From: Apteryx mantelli
Taxonomy: Eukaryota; Chordata; Aves; Apterygiformes; Apterygidae
Direction: 5' to 3'
DNA length: 64,000 bases
Assembly (NCBI RefSeq): GCF_036417845.1
Contig: NC_089983.1
Location: 22,287,207-22,351,206, forward strand
In this document: positions 1 to 12,800 of the stretch, one piece after another
Position numbering within the stretch: position 1 is the stretch's first letter
How the letters are laid out: every line of letters starts with the position of its first letter
Made by a program: the position numbers and the translations under genes
The notes under the pieces: model-generated
Databases searched by the model: none
What the model saw: the letters and a program-made list of their open reading frames with translations, nothing else
Told to the model about the DNA's origin: nothing

Positions 1-3000
1 GAAATGTTAACCTCAGATCAGAGGATATAAAATTACTAAATTTAATTTTGATTAAAAGAAAGTCTCAAGCATTTCTGTATATATATAAAAAAAGAGTATA
101 TTGCACCATCTGCTGGACGCTTTTTAAGCCAAGTTATGAAAAAGAAAGTACTGTCCACAGGTATATCCTGCTTTTTTCATACGCTGAACTCAAACAAGTA
201 CTATGTCAACAGGCAGTAATTGCAAGTCTGTAAAATCATTCTAAGCTTTGGGCTTTCTGCTAAAGATAGAAATGAAGCTGGAGTTTACCCACACCTGGGA
301 TACCTCTTCTAAGGACTTTCTACTTTGATATGACAGCCTGGTAAAACGAAGGATGAGCAAGCTGCCCAAACCACATTCAGTAATGCACCTCTAAAGCAGA
401 AGACTGGCTTTCAGTAGGCTTGTTAACCTTTTGTTTAGCAATAGTTGCCTAACTCTTCAGCTGTTTTCCACATCTCTTTAAAAGATTTTCGGCTGCAGCT
501 CCTAACACTGCCAATTGGTATCTGGTAGATGGCAGATACATAAACCAAATTTTTGCATAGGTTTAAAGTTTGAAATTGTTCAAATTCAAGGTTTTTGCAA
601 ACACAGAATTTTTCCAAGTTTACTAACGAGTTTACAAGAACTTGTATAAGCTTCTAGTACAACTGTATCACAAAAAATCCTGGGTCTAAAGAAATCTTTA
701 AGTCCTGCAGATGACTTGAATCCAGATATCTAGGATGTTGCCTAAATTGGCTAATCAGCTATTCTGCCTGACTGTAGGAATAAAACCATCACTATCATGG
801 AAAAGATGATTTGACTTTTGCCTGATAAAAATCTTATAGCCCTTGCAGCTGATTTATAGCTCATATTTTGATGTTTGTTTTACCCGTAAAACCCTACAAG
901 GCTTGGGACTCATGTTCCAAGCTTGATAGACATGTTCTTTCCCAGTAGAGACCATATCAATCCATCCAAAATGCTCAGACTAATAACATTTTACTTTGAA
1001 AAGGACAGAAGGATTATTATGATTTTACATTAAAATTTGTCTAGCTGTTACATTTCTGTTAGAAGTTCATTTCAGAGACAACTTTTCAACTCACAGAAAC
1101 AATGATAGCGCCTTGAATTTCATGAAAATGTGCTTATCACCTGCTTGCTCATTTTATGCCTTCTCTGTCCCCAAACACTTTCTCAACAAGTCTGAAAAGA
1201 CATGAACAAATCCTTATTATTATATTCACAGGGTTTACATTTGAATTTGGACTTTTGAGAAGTAGATATTAAAAATTTAGCACAATTCACAAGGTAGAGG
1301 AGCAGAAAACTCACTTAAGAAGTCCTAAAGACCACATCATGAAGACTGAATTTTCCTTGTAAAACTGCGGTAGGTGGTTGACATGTTTGGACTTTAATGT
1401 AAGGTTTTTCCTTGCATTTCTCTTTCTTGATCCTAACCAAAAATCAGTGATCTCATCTTACTATCTGATATCAAGGGACTATATCCTGCAACAGGAAAAT
1501 TAAACTCACCTTTCAAAAAAAATTCTAACTTCAGTTCTGGCTATGAATTACTGTGGGCAGTGGCTAATCGTGAACAACAAGATGGACAGATGCATTTGTC
1601 AATGAACACAGGAAAAAAAATCTGTGTAATCTTTCAGCAGCCAGAGGAGATGTCTGCTTTGTTACCTGAACAGCGAATTTTTCCTTTTCTGCTTTTCTTG
1701 CTCCCTTTACTTGAAAGATCTCAGATTTTTCATCTGCTCAGTCCTAGTGTCTCTGTTTATGGGTATTCGTTACGGTCCCTGCATCCAAAGCAGGAGACCA
1801 AGTGAACATGGTTTTCACCAGAGGCGCCAAAAAGTCAGTTTGTGGTCAAGCATCCATAAAGTTTTCATTCTGCTTCTAGACTATGGAGAGTTCATGCTTT
1901 TGCCAAAGCCATAGGTATAAAACCCAATAGCCCTGTATACAACTGGCCAAACAATAAAATAAAACAGCACCAAGTAATACTTCAAACTGTTTTTTCAACG
2001 ACAGTAACAGCACTACCCAAAAGCTACCCAAAAGCCTTTACTCTTTGTGAGAGTCCCCTGTTGTCCTCACCGAGAGATGCTCTGTAAGGGGAAAAAAGCC
2101 TTCTCTCCAGCAATTCCAGGGTATTCAAGAAGATGTCAGTCAAAATAATCTCTTCCAACCCCAGCCTGTAATTTTGTTCACCTACAATTCAGCTGACACT
2201 GTTGCCCTGAGTTCCTCCTCCTTGTTAAATTGATAGGGATTAAGATGGATGAAATCAAACATCAAAGACTATGCTATTTCTAAAATCTGCTTGGGAATTC
2301 AAAACCCAGGGACAACTGGACTCTGCAATAGCTTTTATGCCTTAATGACACTTTAAAACCCCTTTATCCCTTCAGTTTCAGCAGTAAAACTAGCTCTAAA
2401 ACATTCTTTCCAGTTTCTGTTGTTTCAAAGTGGTTTGATTTTTGCTGACATTTGATTTGCTGAAGTGTCTTTGCCCTCTCCTTCCCTCCTCCTTCAGTTA
2501 CAATAAGATCACAGGCAGAGAAAGGGAATATGGAGGAGTTATTAAGGAAGAGAAGTCTAGGAAAAACTAAAATCCTAGTTCAGATTCTGCCTTATGCAGA
2601 CATTGACCAGGTAAGCATGGAAAAAATCCTGAAAATTCAGGTTTCTGCAGGTTTTCAAGTGCCCCCTCAAGAAACTCCCTAGTAATCATATATTCCTAGA
2701 TTTGCCGAAGCTTACTAAGAAACACCTCTGTAACCAGAAGCAACAAGGCTTCTCTGACTACTGCTTTAACTCAGCTTAGAGTTTGTTGGGTACAGCTCCT
2801 AACTGGCTTCTTCATAATTTAGTTCAGACCCCAGCTGGTTATGGAGACATCTCCAGAGGCTGAAAGACTCCACTGCTGTTGCAAGCACGAAACAACTTCT
2901 TGGACTTACGAATATTAGACTGAGGGCACTCTGAAAGGAGCTAAACATACAAAATTGTACAGCAATACATCAGCAGTCACTAAGCACAGGTTCTATAGGA

Positions 3001-5550
3001 AATGAACTGTGTAGAATGAAATAGATGAGTGACTATCATTTCAAACACCTTTTATCCCGATATTCCTTATGTGTATGTCAGAGTACACGGGTATAGTTTG
3101 GCGCTAAGGAATACGATCCAGATAGAAATCATAGCTGGACAGAACACAATACAAAATAGTTTTGGCTCGTCTGAGCTGCAAAATATCAGTTTGGGCTTAT
3201 ATTAGGAAAGCAGGCTGCTGGGAGGCTGGAGAACTGGGCTCCATTCCTGCTAATGACTTCATATCCCCAAACAAAAGTATTAAGTACACAATGTATTTCA
3301 TTAGAATAGACATCATTGTGGTTATGGGGGTAGAAAGCCCCACTCGAGTCTCACCATGCAGCACTCTTGCTGGAAGACAAATTCAGAACTAGGGATGATG
3401 AGGAAATAAATACACTGAACTATAGCTCTGCTGCTGCTAAGAGTATTACTAACTGCCCAGAAGAGACCTGAATACCAAACACTGCCCAGCTATCCGGAAA
3501 AAGAGATACCTGCATTTTCTCTCAGATTTGCTCTGGCTGCTTGCCAAGATTTTCATACTATTTCCACATGGATTTCCATACTTCACATATGTGCAATACA
3601 TATATAAAATATATACATATTATACATACCTAACTGATATTCTTTTTCAGCAGCAGAAAAAAAATTGCTCATCAGCTGAACTCTTCTTCCAAAGAAAGAT
3701 TACTCTCCAAAGGATCCAAAGACCATTGAAATAATGAAAAATCTCAGATTGGCTGAAGATGATGTATCAAGCGCCAGGTCGCTGTGAGGGAATAGCAGGC
3801 TTGGACTGTGTTCTCTTCTGGGCATATGTGCATTGCTGCATTTTAACAGATGGCCAACAACCCAAGCCATTACTTGAACACTTTCAGTCACCTAACCTAG
3901 AGAAAGCAAGGCCATAAACATGCTGTTATAATAAATCATCCGTTTCCATGAAGGAACCTTTACATGCAAATAAGCTAAATAAAAAGATGCAGGCTGAAAG
4001 TCTTCTTATAGCTAGAGCAGTATAGCTGATGCAATTCCTTTCCACATATAAAATAGTAGCTATTTTTTTGCCAACCAGTAGACATCCACATAAGAAACCT
4101 TATTGTCTTGTGATATAAAGCCATTTTTAATCACTTACCCATTAACATATGGTAAAACAATCAAGGTAATAAGATTAATTATTCTATTAATGTGAAAAAA
4201 TATGTCCATTGTCTGAGACCTTTATATTCATATATAGTTTAAGAGCACCAAAGATAAAAAGCTACTCAAGAATCCTCTCCAGAGGGCAAAAGCTTCTCTT
4301 TTTTCCCATCTGGCAAAACAAACCAAAAAAAGAAACCAACTGACTTTCTTCCAGAAATGGATTCCTGTACTGCCATTATTTAATCCTCAAGGTGACCCAA
4401 TTTAGGCTGAGATACCCACAGATTACCAGGAGGAAGGAATAAAAATAGCACAGAAATGGTATGTGCTGTTCTCCTGAGACTCACAAACATAAAGGACAAG
4501 GATAGAATCTTGCTATCAGTTTGAGTAAAAACAGATTAAAATAGAAGGAAAAAGAGAAAGAGCAACAGAATCCAACCCCCCTCTACCCTTCAAAGTATAA
4601 TCTTCCATCCTCCCAAAAAGTCAGGTCTTGTGTGCAGACAGTCTTTGCTTTCATTAACAGAAATGCTAGCAGGACTTAAAATTAACCTACAGATTTAAGG
4701 AAATAGCATTTTTTGTAGTTTCGGTTCACTGTGGGAGGTAATTACGAATCATATGAGAAAATGCTTAGCATGGTCCAAATTCCTTATATCTAGCTCAGGA
4801 AACAAAGATACAGCTCCTCCAGGAGCTGTTACTGTTAAAGCCGACCATTCGCTCCTTTTAGGACATCCAGCACATAATTTCCAGGTAATACACTCTAAAT
4901 TTACATTAGTCCTTTTCTCCCGCCCCTTCCCTCTCTTTTCTCCAAGCATTTTATATGATCCTAAGGGACACAACACCCATAGCAGTTATCACTTGTTGAA
5001 AGTCTCTTTTCTAACGGAACCACTGATGCCAAGAAGAGGCAACATCTGATTCTGTCAGTAGCTTAAGATCTGGTTTGTTCTGCCCTTCCTCTAATATCAC
5101 AAAGAGGGAGAAGACGGAATAGGAATCCGAAAACAGATAGCAGTTGGAAGCAGTGCACTTCAAACGCAAGGTCTTTGGTAATCAATTTTTTTTTTTTTTT
5201 TACTGCTACACAGCTAAAAGGATAGAGCAGAATACAAAGACACTGTGGCAGGATCTTGTTGTTGCTCTTAGTATTACACCAGCAGGAGCTAACCTCAGCC
5301 ATTCTGTGCACAGTGATTTTCAGAAAAGTATAAAGTGGTTTTGGTCTCCAGCAGCGAAACAGAGTGCGTATTGCAAGCTATTGCTCCCACCACAGTCACC
5401 TCAAATTATATAATGAGCATAGCAGGATTCTGGTGGGATCCACAGTGAATCCCTGCACTTGCAGTCTCCTTAGCATTATGGAAAATTCTGTGTGAATGCT
5501 CCAGGGAAAACCCAATAGAGAACTACAGCCAAATGCCACCCTACCTTAAG
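1..5550. other. intergenic DNA downstream of NUP35, part 1
   Basis: AT-rich DNA with no recognisable coding exon on either strand. Short open frames of 60-100 codons are scattered at random and resemble no family I know. A CTCF-like motif lies near the left edge (separate entry). There is an 18-nt T run at 5186-5203. I recognise no LINE or SINE here. Confidence 0.6.
103..116 (-). promoter_or_regulatory. CTCF-like motif
   Basis: Read on the minus strand, these bases are CCAGCAGATGGTGC. This fits the CTCF core consensus CCASYAGRKGGCRS with one mismatch (T for C after GG). This is a motif match by eye only. A site like this could anchor a chromatin loop in the gene-poor flank, but occupancy is unknown. 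Confidence 0.3.
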
Positions 5551-8500
5551 CAGTTAGACCTCACCTTTCACCTTTAAGCGCGGTGGGAGTGGGTCTCCTG
5601 CCATGTGGCAGGACCTCTGGGAGCCAGCTTCCCTCCCAGACAGCTCAGCGGTGCCTCGCTCCAGACACCGGACCGAGGCTCCGCGGTGCCGTCGGTGTGG
5701 CTGCTGCTGACTGCGCTTCCACATAGGGAAAGGGCTGACAGAGGGAAAGTTTCTGTATACGGACAGTGCTCTGCCCGCTCGCTGGTTGAACCCGATTATA
5801 AAATTCCTATTACAGAAGGAGAGGGGAGAGAGAAGAAAAAAAAAAGTCAATACTTGCTTGCCATAGTTACACTAACAAAATAGGATTTACAAAACGCAAG
5901 AAAGTTTATATGCTTACCTGAACGATTACACTGAAAAGAACTCTGTGTTTTATGTGTTAAATACATTATAAGATTAAAGGTTTGCGTTTGGGCACAAAGC
6001 AGAACTTGCCAGTCAGCATAACCAGTCAAGGAGAAGCTGGTCTTTCACAGTGGGAAATTCCTTCTTTGCTTTCCTTTTGCAGTATTTTTACAAAATAACA
6101 CAACACAACACAATCCTTTGAGTACGTCCTGAAACCCAAGAATAGGCATAACTTTCCTAAGGATCAAATCAGCCTTCAGATAGGTACACACTGTTCACTC
6201 TGAATGCTTTTCATAAATATCTAGGAGGATAATGTAGCCCTTAGTGAGTAAGGGTTTACTTTTTAACCATATTTAGACCAGATTTTGCTATATAGAGTGT
6301 GAGTTCACAGTAAAGCCTGTTCCGAGATCTTATTCTCCAGATAAGGAAAGAATCAAACCTATTTACAGTAGTAATTCCACAAAAGCCATTTTGCTCCACT
6401 GATTTGTAAAACAAGTTAAGAGACTTCAGAACAAATTTTCAAATAGACAAATATAAATCCTGCTCACTGTCCTGATATAAACACTGGGTGGAAGATTTCA
6501 CCCTTAATTACAAGGAAAGCTTGGGAAGTCAAAGCAGATGAAAGTTATTATGCTATTAAGGTAATTATATTTGCATGAACCTTTTCATTTGCTTGTGGAG
6601 TTTCACAGCTCTACAGATCCTAACTGGTTTTGATACAGCCAGATATAAACATCAAGAGTGGAAAGGACGAGCCTAAGGGACTGTGTTCGCAGCTGGCACA
6701 CTTTGACACTTTGATCCTGCTGTGTTTCTTCTACTCTACTTGCTTAAATGGTCACTGCTGGAAAGACAATAAACAGTGCACAAAATTGGATCCTTCCACA
6801 TTACCACTTCTTTAAGAATGATTCCTGTTGACGAAGCCTGGTCCAAATCACCATCTAAAATTAAGTAACTTGAGTGTAACAGCTCAGCCCCTGAGCACTA
6901 GGGGTAAGATACATATGTGTACCTTCCACCTTTTTGGTTATCATTACGTACTGCCCCAATTTACCATAAAACCCACAGCACCTGACGGCCACGTTCTCGT
7001 CAGGAGAGCAACGTCTACACGCAGGGGAGAACTCGTGACCAAACGACAAGGCTTTGGCACGACAAGCTGTGGTGGAGGCCGCTGCCGTGGCTCCAGCCGG
7101 GACCGCCTACGGCCACCCACCCCGCGACCGCGGCGCTGCCGGGGCAGGCGAGAAGCGCGCACGAGCCCCAGCCCTGCTGCTTCACCAGCCCGTGGCTTCT
7201 GCTGGCACCTCTGGTGGAGCAGTCCAGGTCAAGGTGCAGGTCTGTGAACGAGATGTCATCTCTGCTGCGGGGAAAAAACAGTCGGGGAAGCAAAGCAACA
7301 CCTTGAGCTGCTACAGCTGTTTGCTCAGCGAGCAAAGTCAGAGCCCGAGGTCTTTAGCAGCAGATTTGAGGACTATTTCAGCTTTTCCACTATGTAGTCC
7401 GAGGCAGGTTAATTCAACTCTATTTGTCTTTTATCCCCCCATCCCTTCTGCCCCTCTCATCTACTTTGATGTTTGCCTTCTGTGAAGGACGATGAAGCCC
7501 TTCTTCTTTTGAGCCTCTAGCTTCTATAACAACAAAATAAATTCTTAATGATAATTATCACAAATAGAAGCAAATACACAAGCAGGAAAATGAATAATTA
7601 CCCCAATATGAAAAAGCTTTTTTAGAGTAGAAAAAGAATACTTTGAAACTACAATGGTCACAAACAAAATCAGAAAGCACATGTATTTACAATCCAGTTG
7701 CCAGGATTACCACCAAGTAAAAGTCAGCGGCCACGAAGTCCTCCTCATAGAGCCGCTGTTTAGGTTACCTCCCGCCATCAGTGGATTTGCACCCCAAGAA
7801 GCTTTCTGAGAGCAGGAATAGGATTCTCAGCCAGCTTTTCCTTCTTCTGTTCCAAGAATTACTAAAAATTTAGAATTTGATGGTCATTGTTCTATTACCC
7901 AACGCCAATTGTACCTGCTTCTTTTACTTGCAGGATTCTTTGTAATGGGGTGGAGGGGAAGTACTTAAAAGATAAGCTAAGTATGAATTTCTGCTCTTAG
8001 GTATGCAGCTACATGGTCACCGAGTGTAGCTAAGAGGAAAACACAAGTATGAATTCCACTACCAATCAACTCCACTGCTTCATGGAGTTATACACTCGAT
8101 TCCTTAGCAGTTACAAGAGCTTTTATTTTAACTGGAAGGAGATCGCGTTTCTAAACAGAATTATATTCACAGCACAGTTCAGAACAGCATTGTGGATATT
8201 TGCTTTCAAAATCAGAAGGGGGGGGAAGAAAATCTATAGTGAACAAGGCATTCTGATTGCATAGTGCCTGCAATTGCTACTGTGTTTCTTTTTCCTTAAA
8301 CACACACACAGAACCAAAAATAAACGGCCCCACTGGCCAGTAATTTTCCCCTTTCCCAAGGAACCTCAGTGACTAATGCGTCGCCCCAGACGAGGGCTTT
8401 AGGCCGCAGGCGGGTTCAGCGCACGCAGCGGCTCTGCTACGCCCGGGATTTTGCGGCAGCCTGACTCCTTCCGTTTCTCTCTTCATTTTGTTTTTCCATA

Positions 8501-8762
8501 ACACTCGAACAAGTGGCTCAATGGCCCACTGCTGATCGCGGCCGTTTGGAAGGAGCGAAGCACAGCGTCTGCGGCTGCAGAGCGACCGGCCCGAAACCTC
8601 CCGCGGACGCAGAAAGGAAAGGGGCGCGCTGTTTCACCGTGCCTCTGCCTTAAGACGACTGAGGAACACACCGTCCCGGCGGCAAGCGTCTCCCCTCACG
8701 GATAAGTACTTCTAACCACAATTAAACTGAACAGCAAAATGCCTTCTGCCTCCACCACCATG

Positions 8763-8766
<4 letters not shown>

Positions 8767-8847
<81 letters not shown>
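8767..8847. repeat. (TC)40 microsatellite
   Basis: An uninterrupted TC dinucleotide run of 81 bases lies between two GC-rich patches. It is long enough to be highly length-polymorphic. On the other strand it is (GA)n, a sequence that GAGA-type factors can bind and that can form H-DNA. Confidence 0.98.
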
Positions 8848-8849
<2 letters not shown>

Positions 8850-9019
8850 TTTTCATGCTAATTTTAGCAGGTTAGCAAAGAGGTTTTCAAAGCTTATTTT
8901 TTAAGCTATAATTTTTTAAAGACTCCACCACTGCTGTTGGAAATACGACTCTTGCCAGATTGCTGTGCTGCTTTAGGACTTCCCTTGCCTGCTTGAGAGC
9001 GGCCTCAGGCTGGAGCGGA

Positions 9020-9070
9020 GCGCCCCGCTCGCTCCCGCGCCCCGCTCCCTCCCGCGCCCCGCTCCCTCCC
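9020..9070. repeat. 17-bp tandem repeat, three copies
   Basis: Three adjacent 17-bp units: the first (9020-9036) differs by one base from the next two, which are identical (9037-9053 and 9054-9070, GCGCCCCGCTCCCTCCC). It sits inside the GC-rich patch to the right of the TC microsatellite. The unit contains a CCCGCTCCCTCCC tract that resembles an Sp/KLF-type site. Confidence 0.9.
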
Positions 9071-9800
9071 GCAGCCTCTCTGCTTTACAGCACGGCCACG
9101 CGTGCCGGCAGCGCCGTAAGCCTGCAGAAAGCTGGGCTGGAAATAACAGTCTCAACGGGGAGATTTCTTTCTTTTTTTTAAATAATATCCAGGGATATTT
9201 TTAACATCCAGTGATAAATAGTATTTTCCTAAAACAGCGAGTATCAAACACATTCCACAGTATCATGGAGAAGGGTAATTTTCTAAGATGGAAGCGGGTA
9301 TATATTCCTGATCTAAAAACAAAAACAAAAAAAAAAACGCACCCACTACTGAGAGACCTTCAGTCTGCACCAGAAATAATGTCTGAGCTCTTATTTATCC
9401 ACTTCCTGGAGGAAAAAAGTAAGCTAAAACTGCTGGAGTTTGAACTTAGAGTTCTTAAGAATTTAGGGATTAAATATACTGTGAAGAAAAGAAGGTACGT
9501 CCGTCCTGGCGGCGTTAAACTGCGTGAAGCCTTGAAAGCGATTGTTTTGTGTTCACAGCTTGTACGTGTACAGCACTTTTGAAAACAGGCACGCGCGTGA
9601 GACGTGGAGAACGGATGAGCTCCGCAGCACAAAGCCCACCTACGGCAGTGCTCGGTGCCTGCGCGCAGCCTCTGCACAGAAAGTGCTTCTTTAACTGCGG
9701 GCTCAAGGAAAAGCATCCTGTAGGCCATCAGCGACACACTTCTGCAGCCCGAATACTCTACTGCTGTCAAACACAGCAGCTAAACGTACCAGCTAGTAAT

Positions 9801-12800
9801 CACAACGCAGTGGTGATCAACAACGTTCATACAAATTCAGCCAAACCTTTAATTCCTTCTCAAACAAAAGGAGGAAGGAGGCTGCTTATTTCGGGATTCA
9901 TTGCACAAACTGCTGAACAACATCTGGAAATTGAGAGCCTCAAAAGGAGGTTTAGACACAGACTTCATGCAGCACAAGTTTCTTAGCACTTCCAGAAATT
10001 GCTCTGAATTTTGCAGGATCAGATCCTGAAGAGAAGTCCTAGGACAAAGGCTAAGGGACTTTTTCCCCGTTGTATACAAATTCTCTGCTCACTGGGCAGT
10101 TCTCTGCTTGCAGCAGTTATCGGTCACATTTAGTTCATATTTCTAGTTTTCCCTACAGTCATCCCTACAGCTTTTCTGACGTTTGCAAGAAGCGGGTTAC
10201 AGGTGTAAGTTACCATAATTCCATTCAATGCAATGGAACTACCTTGAGTAGCATAGATGGAAGTTTTTCTGTTTCATCTGGTCTACTTTCCTATTACATT
10301 AACTTATCTTCCTTCAGCCAAGCTTGAAAAATACATAGTTGTCTCTTACACAGTTTCTTCAGGTGTTGTTGAGGTTGGGGTTTTTTTTGCTTTTTTTTTT
10401 TTTTAACCAAAACAGTAAGTTAGCTCCTCACCAAGAAAATGCATCTCTATGACTTTAAGCCTTACAATGCATACAAGTTTGTTTCTTTCTTTCACCTGTA
10501 ACAGTGAGAAACTTAGGAAGTATATCATCAGTTTACCACTGTTAAAGCTATATAAAATAGTGACACAGACTCTAGCCTGATAGGGGACGTTTCCACAAAG
10601 TCAGTCCTGCCAAATGCACCTTAAAATGGAAAAAAAGATACCATAGATTAGGAGACAGAACAACATATTCATTCCATAGCATTCATAATTTTTTTTTAAA
10701 GTCATAGTATGAACAGAGAGTGATTATAAACAACTAAATGTAGCAGTTGTTCTAGCACTACTAACATCCTCTGCTCAGTTATACTTCTTTCCACTGGAAT
10801 CTGCACATTATTTAACAATATCTTATTTTCACTTGTGTATTTATTATATTCTTGTACATAAATCAAACCACTTTTAGTCAGCTGGCAGCAGAAGTAAAAT
10901 GTGAAATAAATTGGTTTTTGAAGCCACCATGACATCTCAAAAACAGTAGGGAAGAAAGCTAATAAAGTTCAGCCCTGTAAGATTTTGCTCATTAGAAATA
11001 AAGAACAATAGTGGTTGTTAATGCAAAGGCTGAGTGAACTGATGTTTAATTAACACAAAAAATTCCAGTGGCATGAAAGACTTTTTTTGTATTAGGTTAG
11101 GTCTTAACATATCGCATATTCACTATTACCAAAGATCAGGGCTAAAGTATGCCCACAGTCCGGTTTTCTGTATACATATTTATCAAGTCTAAAGCAGATA
11201 CATTGGGACCTCATTGTTCTTTAGAAAGCAACTACAACAAAAACAAGGTACTGGTTACACCACTTAAAAATAAAGTTACTTGAAAACCAAGAAGCACGAT
11301 AAATAGTCTTCATAATCCATAATGTTGGCCCAGAAAAGAGAAGTAATTTTGGAATTTAAGGAGAATTGCCTGTTAAATTTTTTCCATAATCAGAGACTTT
11401 GCTCATAAAGTATGGACTCTCAGTTTACCTACAATATAATTTTGCCTTACTTGAAAGACCCAGGAGAATGAAACAGTTGTATTAGTTAAAAATAAATAAA
11501 TAAAATCCAAGTGAAGGGGGGGAAAAAAAGAATGGTAAAGGAAAAAAGGTTATGGTATACAATTCCAATTCTGAGGTATGGACTAGCATAAAGCAGTGCT
11601 AAAGGGCAGTATTTTAATATGGTTAAAGACAGGAGCTATGGTTTTCTTCAACCTGTTTTCAGACTGCTCTGTACAGTCCATTCTTTATTCATAAAGTTGG
11701 TTGCTTTTGCTTCCAGTTTAATAAAGGCTTAGTGAACAATTTGTGGACTTCCATGAAAGCCTTCTGTCGGTTGTGTTCCTAGTTCTGTGTCTAGAAATTT
11801 CCGGGATAGGGACAGTCTTAGAGAGACGTGATAAAGCCTCTTGATCTCTTGGATTTAGGTATTTGGTTGGTAGATTGTTAACACTAAACTGCAATCACCA
11901 ATGACATCACTGACTTTTCAAAAACAAAACAAAATAAGAAATTTAGGCTAGCCCCATTGTGCTAAGAAGATTTGCTATTCAGCAAGATGTACCTTATACA
12001 CAGACGTATTTCAAGTTCTTCCCCAACACAGTTGATCATACTTCCATTCTAGCTTTTAGGTTTCTCCTTGAAACAGTTTTGGGTTAGGACTAATTCTTCC
12101 ACAAGAAATAGGCCCATAAAACAGCAACAATTAAGATGAAAAGGAAAAACACGAAACTAAAATTTGCAGTTATCTCCCCTGTGTCTGAGATATCTCACCT
12201 CTCAGGTCTCCAAGGCTTAGCTCCCCAGCAAAGGGATCTTCCCCCCCTTGTCTACACATAAATTATACACACATTATGGATGTAATCATGCACATAAATT
12301 ATAATGATTAAATAATTATAATTGCTGTATCTGCTTCAAAAAGACAGATGCTCTACTAAGTATGCATATTCTCCCACCATGTAAGCGAAATATTTATCTG
12401 CTCTAGAATTCGCTGTAACCAAGTTGTATTGTCAGGCAAGAGACTGGTAAGAGGTTGGGAAAGATTGAACAGGTTTGAGGCTGATTACAAGCAGGCTGAC
12501 ATTAAAGCAGATGGGAAAAAAAGCGTTCAACTACACCTTATTTTTCATGCTTAAACTTCTGCAAAAAATTACATCTGAGAAACATTACTGAACTCCTTGC
12601 AGTTACATATACAAACTAAGAGGTGGCTTCTGTTACAGAGAAGGAGACACACACACGATATTCTTCATGGAAGGCTGTCTGTGAACTTGTTCTGGGTCAC
12701 AGCTACCTATCTCATATGCTTTCAGACTACGGAAGCTTCCGATTTTCCCACAGCATGATTTTCTCCATGTTTCCCAGCTAAAGCTTCCTATTAAATACTC

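Larger units (their letters stand above)
5551..9800. other. GC-rich, CpG-containing patches in intergenic DNA
   Basis: Unlike the AT-rich flanks, this stretch has several GC-rich patches with visible CpGs: about 5575-5790, 7000-7260, 8350-8700, 8990-9125 and 9490-9680. Between the third and fourth lies a long TC microsatellite. Several open frames of 100-145 codons overlap these patches, but they conflict on both strands, look compositional, and match no protein I recognise. The patches could be promoters or first exons of an unannotated non-coding transcript, or GC-rich intergenic DNA of the kind common in birds. Confidence 0.4.

Noticed and set aside
1816-1828. second CTCF-like motif (CACCAGAGGCGCC)
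   Set aside because: It needs an indel to fit the consensus, so it is weaker than the site at 103-116.
5186-5203. T18 run as the reverse-complement poly(A) tail of a processed pseudogene
   Set aside because: No coding similarity or target-site duplication was seen on the expected side.
7054-7485. 143-codon frame in the 7-kb CpG-rich patch as a novel gene
   Set aside because: Several overlapping frames of similar length exist on both strands; there is no recognisable domain, no intron structure and no conserved motif.
9549-9986. 145-codon plus-strand frame at 9.5-10.0 kb as a gene
   Set aside because: It competes with a 136-codon minus-strand frame over the same GC-rich patch, has a Cys/His-rich composition without zinc-finger spacing, and shows no similarity I recognise.
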